A stretch of 64,000 bases of DNA from Streptomyces galbus (GCF_005280195.1 NZ_SZPR01000013.1:110605-174604); one strand, 5' to 3'. Positions 16,616 to 25,207 are shown, counted from the first letter of the stretch. The notes: generated by a model not told the origin, from the sequence alone. Program-made: numbers and translations.

Positions 16616-18202
16616 TCAGCGCGTCTCCCACGGCCAGTGGGCGTCGCGGGCCGCCTCCAGCAGGGGCACCATCCGGAACGCCGCGTCCGACAGGCCGCCG
16701 AAGGTGTGCCGGTTGCCCCGGCCGGACGGACCGTGGCCGGGCCGGTAGCCGGCCAGGTTCCAGGTGTAGACGGGCACGTCGGCCGGGACCTGCTCGGTCG
16801 GCTCGCCGTGCGGGCTGTGCGCGTACTGCTCGTCGGTGACGATCAGCACCCGGTCGTGGCGGCGGTAGTGCCGGCGCACCGCGCCCGTCGTGTCGGTGCC
16901 GCCCAGGTCGCCGAAGCGTCCCAGGACCTTCAGGACCGACTCGCCCCTGCGGAAGCGCACCGGCTTGCTCGACGTGCCGAACTCGACGAGGTCCGCGTCC
17001 GCCGCCCGCAGCGCGAGCGCCGTGCCGAAGACCGCCGCAGCGTCGGCCCGGGTGAGCTCGGAGCGGTCGGACAGGCGCGAGAAGAACATCGAGCCGGAGC
17101 GGTCGACGAGCACCAGCGTGCGGCCGGGCAGCGCGGGCACGCCGGCCAGCGCGTGGCCGAGCGCCTGCTCCAGCGGGTACGCCCAGCGCAGCGACGGCGC
17201 GTGCCGGTACGCGGCGAGGTACCGGAACGGGAACTGCCGCGAGCGCGCGACCTCCTCCGGGTCGCTGATCCTCGCCGCCACCCGGGCCGCGACCTCGTCG
17301 CCGACCCCGGCCTCGTCGAAGTTCCTCAGGTTGCGCAGGAGCGCCATCGCGCCCATGGAGGGGATCACCGCCTCCCAGGCCGCCCGGTCCATCGGACCCC
17401 GCAGCCAGCCCGCCAGCGCCTCCCAGGTCATCCCGGCCGCCGCGAGCCGCTCGGCGGCGTCGGGCGCGGTGACCACCGCGCGCCGCTCCTCGGCCGGCAG
17501 CGTCATCAGCGCACGGTGCGCCGTCAGGACGGGGTCGGAGGCGGGCGGCACCGCGGTGTCCGGGTGGTGCCGCCGGTCCAGGGCGTACCGGAACAGCTCG
17601 CCCTGCCACGGCTTGGCGGGGTCCGGCGCCGCGTGCACGAGGTTCAGCACGTCCCCGAAGCGGTAGCCGCGGGTCGCGGTGTCGTACTTCAGCAGCGCCT
17701 TCCCGCCGTACAGCCGCCGTACGGCGTCGGCGACGCCGCGCTTGACCGGCTTCGGGACGGCGCGGCCGTACGTCGCCGTCCAGTACGCCAGCAGCTCGCC
17801 GGGCTCGTCCGGGCGCTGGAGCACGGAGCCGACGACCCGGCGGTTCGAGGGGCCGTCGGTCACGCCCGCGTCCAGGCGGGCCTTGACGTACTCGGCGGCG
17901 CCCACGACGGCGGCGGTGCGGAGGTTGCCCTCGCCGCGCAGCCAGCCCAGCAGGCCGGCCGTCCACGCGGGGTCGGTCACGGCGAGTTCGCGCACGAGCC
18001 GGGCGTACCGGTCGTCGCGGTCGGGGCCGGACTCGTAGAAGGTCTGCTGCGTGACGAGGTTCGACACGGCGAGCAGGAAGAGTTCGGAGCGGGCGTCGCG
18101 CTCGTGGCCGCGGCCGCCCTCGTAGGTGCGCAGCACCCGGCCCGTCGAGGTGACGCGCGAGGCGGGCTGCGCCCGCGCGGTGCGCCTGTTGAATCGCGTC
18201 AT
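16616..18202 (-). CDS. rsr: TROVE-domain protein, bacterial Ro60 orthologue
   Basis: A 528-residue Ro60/Rsr protein. The TROVE ring of helical repeats spans roughly residues 25-345 (for example LFLLAVSNLVTQQTFYESG, WTAGLLGWLRGEGNLRTAAV). It is followed by a von Willebrand A-like domain (about 355-525) whose MIDAS reads LVDRSGSMF (DxSGS). Bacterial Rsr binds Y RNA and, in Deinococcus, links it to polynucleotide phosphorylase for structured-RNA decay. A Y RNA with a permuted tRNA module lies directly upstream on the same strand, confirming the functional pair. No RtcB/RtcA genes are adjacent. Confidence 0.92.
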   Translation of the reverse strand: MTRFNRRTARAQPASRVTSTGRVLRTYEGGRGHERDARSELFLLAVSNLVTQQTFYESGPDRDDRYARLVRELAVTDPAWTAGLLGWLRGEGNLRTAAVVGAAEYVKARLDAGVTDGPSNRRVVGSVLQRPDEPGELLAYWTATYGRAVPKPVKRGVADAVRRLYGGKALLKYDTATRGYRFGDVLNLVHAAPDPAKPWQGELFRYALDRRHHPDTAVPPASDPVLTAHRALMTLPAEERRAVVTAPDAAERLAAAGMTWEALAGWLRGPMDRAAWEAVIPSMGAMALLRNLRNFDEAGVGDEVAARVAARISDPEEVARSRQFPFRYLAAYRHAPSLRWAYPLEQALGHALAGVPALPGRTLVLVDRSGSMFFSRLSDRSELTRADAAAVFGTALALRAADADLVEFGTSSKPVRFRRGESVLKVLGRFGDLGGTDTTGAVRRHYRRHDRVLIVTDEQYAHSPHGEPTEQVPADVPVYTWNLAGYRPGHGPSGRGNRHTFGGLSDAAFRMVPLLEAARDAHWPWETR

Positions 18203-18286
18203 GGTGAATTCCCCCCGGATCCGGTGCGGTTCCGTTCCGTTTCGGAGGGAGGCGCGGCAGGGGAAGGGGGCCCGAGGTCAGAAGTC

Positions 18287-18401
18287 GGCGGCGGACTTGT
18301 CGGATGCTCTGCCGTTTGAGCTACACCGACCCGAAGTCGATGACGGGATTCGAACCCGCAACCGTCCGATCCCAGGAAGTAACCGCTGCCTGCGCACCGG
18401 G
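18287..18401 (-). ncRNA. yrlA: YrlA-type Y RNA with circularly permuted tRNA-like module
   Basis: Read on the minus strand, a T-arm comes first (GCGGG, 7-nt loop TTCGAAT, CCCGT; 18359-18343). A 7-bp acceptor-like stem follows (CATCGAC with GTCGGTG) closed by the loop TTCGG. Then come U-A as at tRNA positions 8-9 and a 4-bp D-arm (GCTC/GAGC with GG in the loop; 18321-18306). The ends meet in a 5-bp stem (TCGGA/TCCGA) standing where the anticodon arm would be. They continue into ACTT/AAGT, a TT bulge, GCGG/CCGC and GGC/GCC (18390-18383 with 18294-18287). That bulged helix is the expected Rsr-binding stem. This arrangement is known for bacterial YrlA RNAs. Transcript ends are not certain. Confidence 0.88.
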
Positions 18402-18404
18402 CCC

Positions 18405-18490
18405 CCGTCCTGGAGCTGCGCCTCCCGAGATCAGTTCGCCTGCGGCGTGTGATTCTTTTGCAGAGAAGTAGCCGCTGCCTTCGCACCGGG
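18405..18490 (-). ncRNA. possible second Y RNA or partial duplicate upstream
   Basis: The 26 bases at 18490-18465 (minus strand) match the 5' part of the YrlA RNA (18401-18376) at 24 positions, including GGCAGCGG and TACTTC. The downstream sequence differs and has no tRNA-like arms, but GCGGC can pair with GCCGC (18446-18442) around a short TTCT/AGAA hairpin. It may be a shorter Y RNA, a decayed copy or a duplicated promoter-proximal region. The remaining gene-free sequence (18491-18550 and 18203-18286) shows nothing else clear. Confidence 0.4.
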
Positions 18491-18550
18491 AGGTGCGCTG
18501 TCGTGATCTCAGGTTAGGAGGCGCAGCCCGGGGACCGCGAGCGAATTGAT

Positions 18551-19993
18551 TTACCGCTTGTGGCGCTTCCAGGGGCCGGTGATGGCCAGCATGATGCCGG
18601 GCTCCTGGATGTTGGCGAACAGGGTCCGCCCGTCGGGCGAGAAGGTGACGCCGGTGAACTCGCTGTACTCGGGCTCGTCCGCGGTGCCGATGTTCAGCTC
18701 GTTGCGCGCGATCGGGTAGGTGCGGCCGCTGTCGGTCGCGCCGAACAGGTGCTGCACGCCCTCGCCGTCCTCGGCGATGACCAGGCCGCCGTACGGGGAG
18801 ACCGTGATGTTGTCGGGGCCGTCGAAGGCGCCGTCCCGGTCCGGGTCGGGGTTGACCCCGAGCAGCACCTTCAGGGTGAGGGTGCGGCGCTTGGGGTCGT
18901 AGAACCAGACCTGGCCGTCGTGCCGGCCGGGGCTCTCCTCACGGGCGTAGGAGGAGACGATGTACGTGCCGCCGTCGCCCCACCACATGCCCTCCAGCTT
19001 GCGGGCGCGGGTGACCTGGCCGGCGGTGAACTGCTTGCGCACGGAGACGGTCTTCGCGTCGCGGTCGGGCACGTCCACCCAGTCGACGCCGTACACGGTG
19101 CCGATCCGCGTGGCGCGGGAGAGGTCGTCGACGAACTGGCCGCCGGAGTCGAAGCACTTGAACGCCTGCAGCACGCCCGCGTCGTCGGCCAGGGTGCGCA
19201 GCTTGCCGCGGCCGTGGCGGAAGCCGGCCGGCAGGGTCCAGCGGTAGAGCAGGCCGTTGGGGTTGGAGGCGTCCTCGGTGAGGTAGGCCTGCCCGCTCTT
19301 CGGGTCGACGACGACGGCCTCGTGGGCGTAGCGGCCGAGGGCCTTGACCGGCTTGGGGTCGCGGTTGGCGCGGCGGTCCTCGGGGTCGACCTCGAAGACG
19401 TAGCCGTGGTCCTTGGTCATGCCGTTCTGGCCGGCCTTGTCCTCGGTCTCCTCACAGGTCAGCCAGGTGCCCCAGGGGGTGCTGCCGCCCGCGCAGTTGG
19501 TGGACGTGCCGGCGATGCCGACCCACTCGGCGACGTGGTGGCCGGGGCGCACCTCGACGACCGTGCAGCCACCGGAGGCGGCCGGGTCGTAGACGAGGCC
19601 CTCGGTGAGCGGCACCGGGTGGGCCCAGTTGGCGCGCGGGCCCTTCAGCTCGTGGTTGTTGACCAGCAGGGTCGCGCCGCGCGGACCGTCGAAGGTGGCG
19701 GTGCCGTCGTGGTTGGAGGGGGTGAACTCGCCCGACTCCAGCTTGGTGCGGCCGCTGTAGGTGATCACCCGGTACGAGAACCCTTCCGGCAGCGCGAGGA
19801 TGCCCTCCGGGTCCGGGACCAGGGGGCCGTAGCCGACGCCGTGCCGGTCCGCCGACCCGCCCTCGTGGCTGCCGGTCTCCGTCGACGCGAGGGCGTTCGG
19901 CGCGGTGGCGAGGGCGCCGACGCTGCCCGCCAGGGCGACCCCGGCTCCGGTGATCGCTGATGTCCTGGCGAAGTCCCTGCGGGTGAGCGACAT
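18551..19993 (-). CDS. phoX: PhoX-type (DUF839) alkaline phosphatase, Tat-exported
   Basis: A 480-residue secreted phosphatase of the PhoX/DUF839 family. The twin-arginine signal LTRRDFARTS begins at residue 3, before a hydrophobic stretch ending near ALA. PhoX enzymes use iron and calcium to release phosphate from organic esters outside the cell. Family segments seen include TLLVNNHELKG, GTSTNCAGGSTPWGTWLTCEET and YVFEVDPEDR. The ATG at 19993 has AGGAGACACC directly upstream. Two contiguous 11-bp PHO-box repeats lie about 70 bp upstream, indicating induction by PhoP under phosphate limitation. Confidence 0.88.
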   Translation of the reverse strand: MSLTRRDFARTSAITGAGVALAGSVGALATAPNALASTETGSHEGGSADRHGVGYGPLVPDPEGILALPEGFSYRVITYSGRTKLESGEFTPSNHDGTATFDGPRGATLLVNNHELKGPRANWAHPVPLTEGLVYDPAASGGCTVVEVRPGHHVAEWVGIAGTSTNCAGGSTPWGTWLTCEETEDKAGQNGMTKDHGYVFEVDPEDRRANRDPKPVKALGRYAHEAVVVDPKSGQAYLTEDASNPNGLLYRWTLPAGFRHGRGKLRTLADDAGVLQAFKCFDSGGQFVDDLSRATRIGTVYGVDWVDVPDRDAKTVSVRKQFTAGQVTRARKLEGMWWGDGGTYIVSSYAREESPGRHDGQVWFYDPKRRTLTLKVLLGVNPDPDRDGAFDGPDNITVSPYGGLVIAEDGEGVQHLFGATDSGRTYPIARNELNIGTADEPEYSEFTGVTFSPDGRTLFANIQEPGIMLAITGPWKRHKR

Positions 19994-20062
19994 GGTGTCT
20001 CCTGAGACGCTGGTGAGCCGTGGAGGGTGGCGGACCTCGGTCGGCGGCAACGGTCCCGGCCC

Positions 20063-20084
20063 CACCTGAACACGACCTGAACAC
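20063..20084 (-). promoter_or_regulatory. PHO box (two 11-bp direct repeats) upstream of phoX
   Basis: On the minus strand GTGTTCAGGTC is followed at once by GTGTTCAGGTG. These are two 11-bp units with the GTTCA core of Streptomyces PhoP sites. A weaker half-unit (GTCAGGTC) and the palindrome CTGACGTCAG lie just upstream. Confidence 0.6.
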
Positions 20085-20156
20085 CACACGACCTGACGTC
20101 AGGCGCCCGGAGAACTAAGGTCTCCGCACACCCCGCACCCCACCTCAGCCCGTCCC

Positions 20157-20204
20157 GCCCAAAGGGGCGCGGGGAACTGCGCGACCAGCCCCCACCGACC
20201 CGCA
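20157..20204. repeat. Streptomyces dispersed intergenic repeat
   Basis: The element contains AAAGGGGCGCGGGGAACTGC followed by GCGACCAGCCCCCACC. I recognise it as a motif scattered in many intergenic regions of Streptomyces genomes. It can fold into a short GC-rich hairpin, and its function is unknown. The rest of the phoX-20282 gap holds only C-rich sequence. Confidence 0.7.
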
Positions 20205-20281
20205 CACGCCACCCACGCCCCAGCCCCCACCCCGGACCGCGCCGACCCGCCCTCAACCCACCCGCACCAACCCCCCGTCCA

Positions 20282-21727
20282 CTACCCCCCGTTGGAGAGC
20301 GACCGCGCCTTGAACGCCGCCTTCCGGGCCTCCTTCGCCACCTTCTTGTCGGGATGCAACCGCCCCATCGCCTCCAGCACGTCCGCTGTCGCGGGGTGCT
20401 CCACCCGCCACGCCGCCGCGAAGAACCCGTCGTGCTGCGCGGCGAGCCCCTCCACCAGCGCCTGCAGCTCCTCGGAGTTGCCCTCGGCCGCGAGCTGCGC
20501 GGCCAGGGTGTCGATCGTCAGCCAGAAGACCAGGTCCTGCGAGGGCGCGGGCACGTCCGGCGCCCCGTGTTCGGTCAGCCAGACCCGGGCGAGCCCGCCC
20601 AGCTCGGGATCGTCGAGGACCTCGCGCAGGGCCTCCTGCGCGGGCAGCCCGACCAGGGACAGCGCCTGCTGGCAGCGCAGCCGCCGCAGTGGCGCCCCGC
20701 TGTCGCCGCCCCGGGCCGCGGCCAGCAACTCCCGGGCGGCGGCGAGCGGTTCGCGGCGGGCGAGCCACTGCTCGGTCTCGGCGCGGGCGGCCGTCGGCCC
20801 GTAGGCGGCCGTGCCGTCGAGCAGGGCGTCCGCGCCCTTGTCGGCGAGTTCGCCCACGGCGGGCACCTGGAACCCGGCCTCCATCAGCCGGGCGCGCAGC
20901 CCGTACAGCCCGAGGGGGGTGAGGCGGACCATGCCGTAGCGGGTGACGTCGGTCTCGTCGACGGCACCGGACCCGGCCCCGTCGTCACCGCCGTCGTCGG
21001 CCTCCGCCATCAACGCCTCGTCCACGGGCTGGTACTCGACCAGTCCGATGGGCTCCAGCAGCCGGAACTGGTCGTCGAGGCGCATCATCGCGTCCGACAC
21101 CTGTTCCAGGACGTCGTTGGTGGGCTCGCCCATGTCGCCGGGCACGATCATCGACGCGGCGAGCGCGGGCAGCGGCACGGGGCCTTCGCCCGGCCCGTCC
21201 TCGTTGACGGTGAGCAGGTAGAGGTTGCCGAGCACGCCGTCGAGGAACTCCGCCTCGGCCTCGGGGTCCCAGTCGAGCCGGGAGAGGTCGACCTCGCCGC
21301 CCTCGTCCATGGCCTCGACCAGGTCGTCCAGGTCGGGCACGCTCGCGTCGGCGAGCACGGTCTCCAGGGCCGTCTGCCACACGGCGAGGACGTCGTGCGG
21401 GGAGCCGCCGGTGAGCTGCGCCAGCTCCTCGCCGGCCGCGACGGTGCCGGCCTCCTCGTCGGCGATCTCGACCAGCCCGGTGTCGACGGCGACCCGCCAG
21501 GCCTCGCCGGCGTACGCGGCGGCGTCCTCCCCGGTCAGCCCGAGGACCTCGGCGGCGGCGGGCAGCTGCTCCTCCACGAGCCCGCCGCCGGCGTCGACCC
21601 GGGTGTCCGGTCCGGCCCAGCGGGCCAGCCGGGCGGCGCGGGCGAGCAGCGGCGCGGACAGCGCGTCACGCGCCAGCTCGGCCGCGGAGGTCAGCCGCAC
21701 CGGCGGCAGGGGGGAGCTGTCTGACAT
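20282..21727 (-). CDS. conserved actinobacterial hypothetical protein, 481 aa
   Basis: A 481-residue soluble acidic protein without a signal peptide or membrane segment. I do not recognise a domain. The N-terminal half (ARLARWAGPDTRVDAGGGLVEEQLPAAAEVLGL) is rich in winged-helix-like helices and acidic loops. The C-terminal half (RRLRCQQALSLVGLPAQEALREVLDDPELGGLARVWL) resembles HEAT-type alpha-helical repeats. It ends in a basic segment (DKKVAKEARKAAFKARSLSNGG). It is a single gene, divergent from the nuclease gene. A scaffold or adaptor role is possible but not shown. Confidence 0.75.
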   Translation of the reverse strand: MSDSSPLPPVRLTSAAELARDALSAPLLARAARLARWAGPDTRVDAGGGLVEEQLPAAAEVLGLTGEDAAAYAGEAWRVAVDTGLVEIADEEAGTVAAGEELAQLTGGSPHDVLAVWQTALETVLADASVPDLDDLVEAMDEGGEVDLSRLDWDPEAEAEFLDGVLGNLYLLTVNEDGPGEGPVPLPALAASMIVPGDMGEPTNDVLEQVSDAMMRLDDQFRLLEPIGLVEYQPVDEALMAEADDGGDDGAGSGAVDETDVTRYGMVRLTPLGLYGLRARLMEAGFQVPAVGELADKGADALLDGTAAYGPTAARAETEQWLARREPLAAARELLAAARGGDSGAPLRRLRCQQALSLVGLPAQEALREVLDDPELGGLARVWLTEHGAPDVPAPSQDLVFWLTIDTLAAQLAAEGNSEELQALVEGLAAQHDGFFAAAWRVEHPATADVLEAMGRLHPDKKVAKEARKAAFKARSLSNGG

Positions 21728-21975
21728 CGGCTGTTTCTCCTAGGCACCTCGACTCGGACCGAAGCCTAGACGGGTTTCCACCCATGCCGCCCGGTTCATC
21801 TCCCCGACGGGTGTCGTACATGGCCGAAACCTTGACAACTGGCGTGATCAACCAGGAGATTGACGCGCGTAGAAATGGGGGGACAACTGTTCACTCGGCT
21901 CTACGCGTGTCACGCACATGTCATCATCTGCCAGCCCTCGTCCCGGCGCTCATGTTCGTCCCCGGAGGGATTCCC

Positions 21976-23802
21976 TTGCCGAGCAAGTCGTCCGCGCGTC
22001 TCGCCGCGCTCACCGTCGCCGCCGCCTGCTCCGCGGCGACCACCCTGGTCCTGGTCTCGCCCGCGCACGCCGCCGCCGTACGGATCCACGACGTCCAGGG
22101 CACCACCCGGACCTCCCCGTACGCCGGCCAGAAGGTCACCGACGTGGCGGGCATCGTCACCGGTGTGCGCACCTACGGCTCGTCCAAGGGCTTCTGGATC
22201 CAGGATCCGAACCCGGACGACGATCCGGCCACCAGCGAGGGCGTCTTCGTCTTCACCAGCTCGACGCCGAAGGTCGCGGTCGGCGACTCGGTCACCGTCT
22301 CCGGCACGGTCTCGGAGTTCGTCCCGGGCGGCACCTCGTCCGGCAACCAGTCGGTGACGGAGATCACCAAGCCGACGGTCACCGTGCTGTCCAGCGGCAA
22401 CGCGGTCCCGGCCGCCACCGTGATCGACGCCCGCTCGGTCCCGGCCGCGTACGCCCCGGCCGGCGACCCCGCCGCCGGCAACTCGGTCAACGGCCTGCCG
22501 CTGCAGCCGCGGACCTACGCCCTGGACCACTACGAGTCCCTGGAGGGCATGAACGTCCAGGTCGCCGACACGCGCGTGGTCACCGCGACCGACCCGTACA
22601 CCGAGCTGTGGGTCACGGTGAAGCCGCGGGAGAACGCCGGCCGCCGCGGCGGCACGGTCTACGGCTCCTACGACGCCCAGAACACCGGCCGGCTCCAGAT
22701 ACAGTCGCTCGGCCGGACCGCCGACTTCCCGGTCGCGAACGTCGGCGACGTCCTGGAGGGCACCACCGCCGGCCCGCTGGACTACAACCAGTTCGGCGGC
22801 TACACCCTGGTCGCCAACCAGCTCGGCACCCTCCGCAGCGCGGGTCTGCAGCGGGAGTCGACCGAGAAGCAGAAGAACGGCGAGCTGGCGGTCGCGACGT
22901 ACAACGTCGAGAACCTGGACCCGTCGGACAGCACCTTCGAGGCGCACGCCTCCGCGATCGTGAACAACCTGAAGTCGCCCGACATCGTGTCCCTGGAGGA
23001 GATCCAGGACAACAACGGCGCCACCGACGACGGCACGGTCGCCGCCGACGTCACGGTGAACAAGCTGATCGACGCGGTCGTCGCGGCGGGCGGCCCGCGC
23101 TACGACTGGCGCTCGATCGACCCGGCCAACGACACCGACGGCGGCGAGCCGGGCGGCAACATCCGCCAGGTGTTCCTGTTCAACCCGGAGCGGGTCTCCT
23201 TCACCGACCGCGCGGGCGGCGACGCCACCACCGCCGTCGGGGTGCAGCGCCTGCGCGGCAAGGCCGCCCTGACGGTCTCCCCCGGCCGGATCGACCCGGC
23301 GGACATGGCCTGGAAGAGCAGCCGCAAGCCGCTCGTCGGGGAGTTCGTCTTCCGCGGCCGCACGGTCATCGTGATCGCCAACCACTTCAACTCCAAGGGC
23401 GGCGACCAGGGGCTGACGTCGCAGTACCAGCCGCCGGTGCGCAGCTCCGAGACCCAGCGCCACCAGCAGGCGACGCTGGTGAACGCCTTCGTGAAGGACG
23501 TCCTCGACACCCAGAAGAACGCGGACGTCATCGCGCTCGGCGACATCAACGACTTCGAGTTCTCCGGCACCGCGCAGATCCTCGAGGGCGACGGCGAGCT
23601 GTGGTCGGCGATCAAGTCGCTGCCGAGGAGCGAGCGGTACACGTACGACTACCAGGGCAACCAGCAGGTCCTGGACCAGATCCTGGTGAGCCCGGCGATC
23701 CGGCGCGGCTGCGACTTCGAGTACGACAGCGTGCACATCAACTCGGAGTTCCACGACCAGATCAGCGACCACGACCCGCAGGTGCTGCGCTTCCACCCGT
23801 AA
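21976..23802 (+). CDS. secreted endonuclease/exonuclease/phosphatase-family nuclease
   Basis: A roughly 608-residue extracellular nuclease of the ExeM/NucH type. A Sec signal (PSKSSARLAALTVAAACSA to SPAHA) is followed by an OB-like domain (VRIHDVQG, GIVTGVRTYGSSKGFWIQD). The catalytic EEP domain then follows: VATYNVENLD (about 300), SLEEIQDNNG, VIANHFNSKGGD, ALGDINDFE and the final SDHDPQVL. The TTG start is chosen because GGAGGG lies 6 bases upstream and the signal peptide begins there; an ATG at 21952 lacks a ribosome site. It would degrade extracellular DNA, supplying phosphate or nucleosides. A TTGACA element at 21832 may be its -35. Confidence 0.85.
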   Translation: MPSKSSARLAALTVAAACSAATTLVLVSPAHAAAVRIHDVQGTTRTSPYAGQKVTDVAGIVTGVRTYGSSKGFWIQDPNPDDDPATSEGVFVFTSSTPKVAVGDSVTVSGTVSEFVPGGTSSGNQSVTEITKPTVTVLSSGNAVPAATVIDARSVPAAYAPAGDPAAGNSVNGLPLQPRTYALDHYESLEGMNVQVADTRVVTATDPYTELWVTVKPRENAGRRGGTVYGSYDAQNTGRLQIQSLGRTADFPVANVGDVLEGTTAGPLDYNQFGGYTLVANQLGTLRSAGLQRESTEKQKNGELAVATYNVENLDPSDSTFEAHASAIVNNLKSPDIVSLEEIQDNNGATDDGTVAADVTVNKLIDAVVAAGGPRYDWRSIDPANDTDGGEPGGNIRQVFLFNPERVSFTDRAGGDATTAVGVQRLRGKAALTVSPGRIDPADMAWKSSRKPLVGEFVFRGRTVIVIANHFNSKGGDQGLTSQYQPPVRSSETQRHQQATLVNAFVKDVLDTQKNADVIALGDINDFEFSGTAQILEGDGELWSAIKSLPRSERYTYDYQGNQQVLDQILVSPAIRRGCDFEYDSVHINSEFHDQISDHDPQVLRFHP

Positions 23803-23814
23803 CAGCCGCAGCAG

Positions 23815-23831
23815 CCGTACGGGTTGTACGG
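23815..23831. terminator. short convergent hairpin
   Basis: CCGTAC and GTACGG form a 6-bp stem with loop GGGTT in the 36-bp gap between the nuclease and SRPBCC genes. Confidence 0.35.
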
Positions 23832-23838
23832 GGGCGTC

Positions 23839-24576
23839 TCAGGGCCGGCTGAACACACCGTCCAGCCAGCCCTGCCAGGCGGCCCCGTTGGCCTCGGCGT
23901 CGGCGTCCGGCGCGAAATCGTGGACGCTGATGCCGAGCGGGGCGCCCCAGTTGCCGCGCCCGAAGAAGCGGATGAGCGCGTGGTCCGTGCGCAGCCCGAG
24001 GAAGTACGGGTTGCGGTAGTCGAGCACCGCGTCGAGGTCCTGGCCGCCGGGGCCGCGGACGGTGACCTTCGCCCCGGCCGCCGCGTCGTCGGCGAGCCCG
24101 AGCGCACGGGCCGCCGCGGCGAGCGCCCGCGACGTCTGCGAACTCCGCGGGCCCTGGAGTTGGGCGAAGGCCACCGGGCGGGGCGCGAAGTGCGTGAGGT
24201 ACTCGCACAGGGTGTGCAGGTAGAAGTTGGTGTGCTTGCTGGCGCCGTCGTACTGGTTGTTCCAGTCGTCGGTGAAGATGCCGCTGTGCACGTAGCGCAC
24301 CCAGGAGCGGCGGCCGTCGTCGCGGGGCTCGATGGTGTAGTCGAGCTGGTTGACCGACTGGACGGGGAAGCCGACGTCCTCGCTGCGGTTGGTGTAGCGG
24401 TGGGGCGGGTCCCAGGCGGTGACGGTCGACCCGAAGGGCCCCTTGCCGCCCTCCCGGGGCTCGGGCGGGTCCATCGGCCACAGGTAGCCACCGGTGCCGG
24501 TGGTGATCGCCTCCCACACCTCCTCCGGCGGGACGGCGACCTCGAACTCGCGGACGATCTCGAACTCCTTGGACAT
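23839..24576 (-). CDS. SRPBCC (AHSA1-like) domain protein
   Basis: A 245-residue START/Bet v1-fold protein. The AHSA1 hallmark is at the N-terminus: FEIVREFEVAVPPEEVWEAITTG, then GGYLWPMDPPEP and WDPPHRYTNR. A second, less clear segment covers the C-terminal 100 residues. Such proteins bind hydrophobic ligands in a deep cavity; the ligand is unknown. It follows an ArsR-like regulator gene by 13 bp on the same strand, the classic ArsR-SRPBCC pairing, and is probably controlled by it. Confidence 0.82.
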   Translation of the reverse strand: MSKEFEIVREFEVAVPPEEVWEAITTGTGGYLWPMDPPEPREGGKGPFGSTVTAWDPPHRYTNRSEDVGFPVQSVNQLDYTIEPRDDGRRSWVRYVHSGIFTDDWNNQYDGASKHTNFYLHTLCEYLTHFAPRPVAFAQLQGPRSSQTSRALAAAARALGLADDAAAGAKVTVRGPGGQDLDAVLDYRNPYFLGLRTDHALIRFFGRGNWGAPLGISVHDFAPDADAEANGAAWQGWLDGVFSRP

Positions 24577-24589
24577 GGCGGGCTCCTGC

Positions 24590-25207
24590 TCAGTTCTCTG
24601 CGACGGGGGTCGACGGGGTCGGCTGGTCCTTGACCGTGGGGTGGAGGGCGACGACGATCCGGTGGTCGCGCCCCTCCTCGGCATCCGGGGCGCCGTACTT
24701 GCGCACCAGCGCGCTCACACCGGCCGTCAGCTCCTGCACGAACGCGGCGCGGTCGGCGGCCGAGGCGAAGCGGACCTCGCCGTCCAGGGCGTAGGTCGCG
24801 AGCCGCTTGCGGGCCTTCGCGGCGCCGGTGATCAGCGAACCGACGTCCCGGACGAGCCGGGCCCCGAGCGCGAGCAGCCAGCGGGCGGAGAGCTGGTCGC
24901 GGAAGCGGTCCGGATCGGGCTGCACCGCGGCGAGCGCGAGCGGCGAGATCACGTACGACGCGGCGGTCGCCCGCATCAGCCGCTCGGTCACGTTCCCCTT
25001 GCGGCGCTCCCCTGCCAGCTCCACCAGGCCGTGCCGCTCCAGGGTCTTCAGGTGGTAGTTCACCTTCTGCCGCGGCAGCCCGACCTTGCCGGCCAGCATC
25101 GCGGCCGACGCGGGCCCGGCGGCCAGCTCGGCCAGCAGCCGGGCCCGGACGGGGTCCAGGGAGACGGCGGCGGCGTCGGCGTCCTCGATGACGGTCACAT
25201 CCAGCAT
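24590..25207 (-). CDS. ArsR-like winged-helix regulator
   Basis: A 205-residue regulator. A winged helix near the N-terminus (RARLLAELAAGPASAAMLAGKVGLPRQKVNYHLKTLERHGLVEL) is followed by a helical C-terminal domain and an acidic tail. No metal-binding cysteine pair is visible, so metal sensing is unlikely. It is the first gene of a two-gene operon with the SRPBCC protein. A palindrome with an AT-rich core lies 18 bp upstream of its ATG. Confidence 0.82.
   Translation of the reverse strand: MLDVTVIEDADAAAVSLDPVRARLLAELAAGPASAAMLAGKVGLPRQKVNYHLKTLERHGLVELAGERRKGNVTERLMRATAASYVISPLALAAVQPDPDRFRDQLSARWLLALGARLVRDVGSLITGAAKARKRLATYALDGEVRFASAADRAAFVQELTAGVSALVRKYGAPDAEEGRDHRIVVALHPTVKDQPTPSTPVAEN

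Noticed and set aside
18300..18370. Ordinary tRNA gene suggested by GGGATTCGAACCC and GCTCTGCC
   Set aside because: The D-arm and T-arm are in the wrong order for a linear tRNA on either strand and there is no anticodon arm; the permuted Y RNA model fits instead.
18126..18452. Plus-strand 108-codon open frame across the Y RNA region
   Set aside because: It overlaps the start of rsr and the structured RNA and has no protein similarity or ribosome site.
20157..20204. Possible insertion-sequence end
   Set aside because: No transposase or matching inverted end nearby; it matches the dispersed Streptomyces intergenic element instead.
21888..21935. PHO box in the nuclease leader
   Set aside because: GTTCAC and GTCAC elements occur but not as adjacent 11-bp units, so I did not annotate a site.
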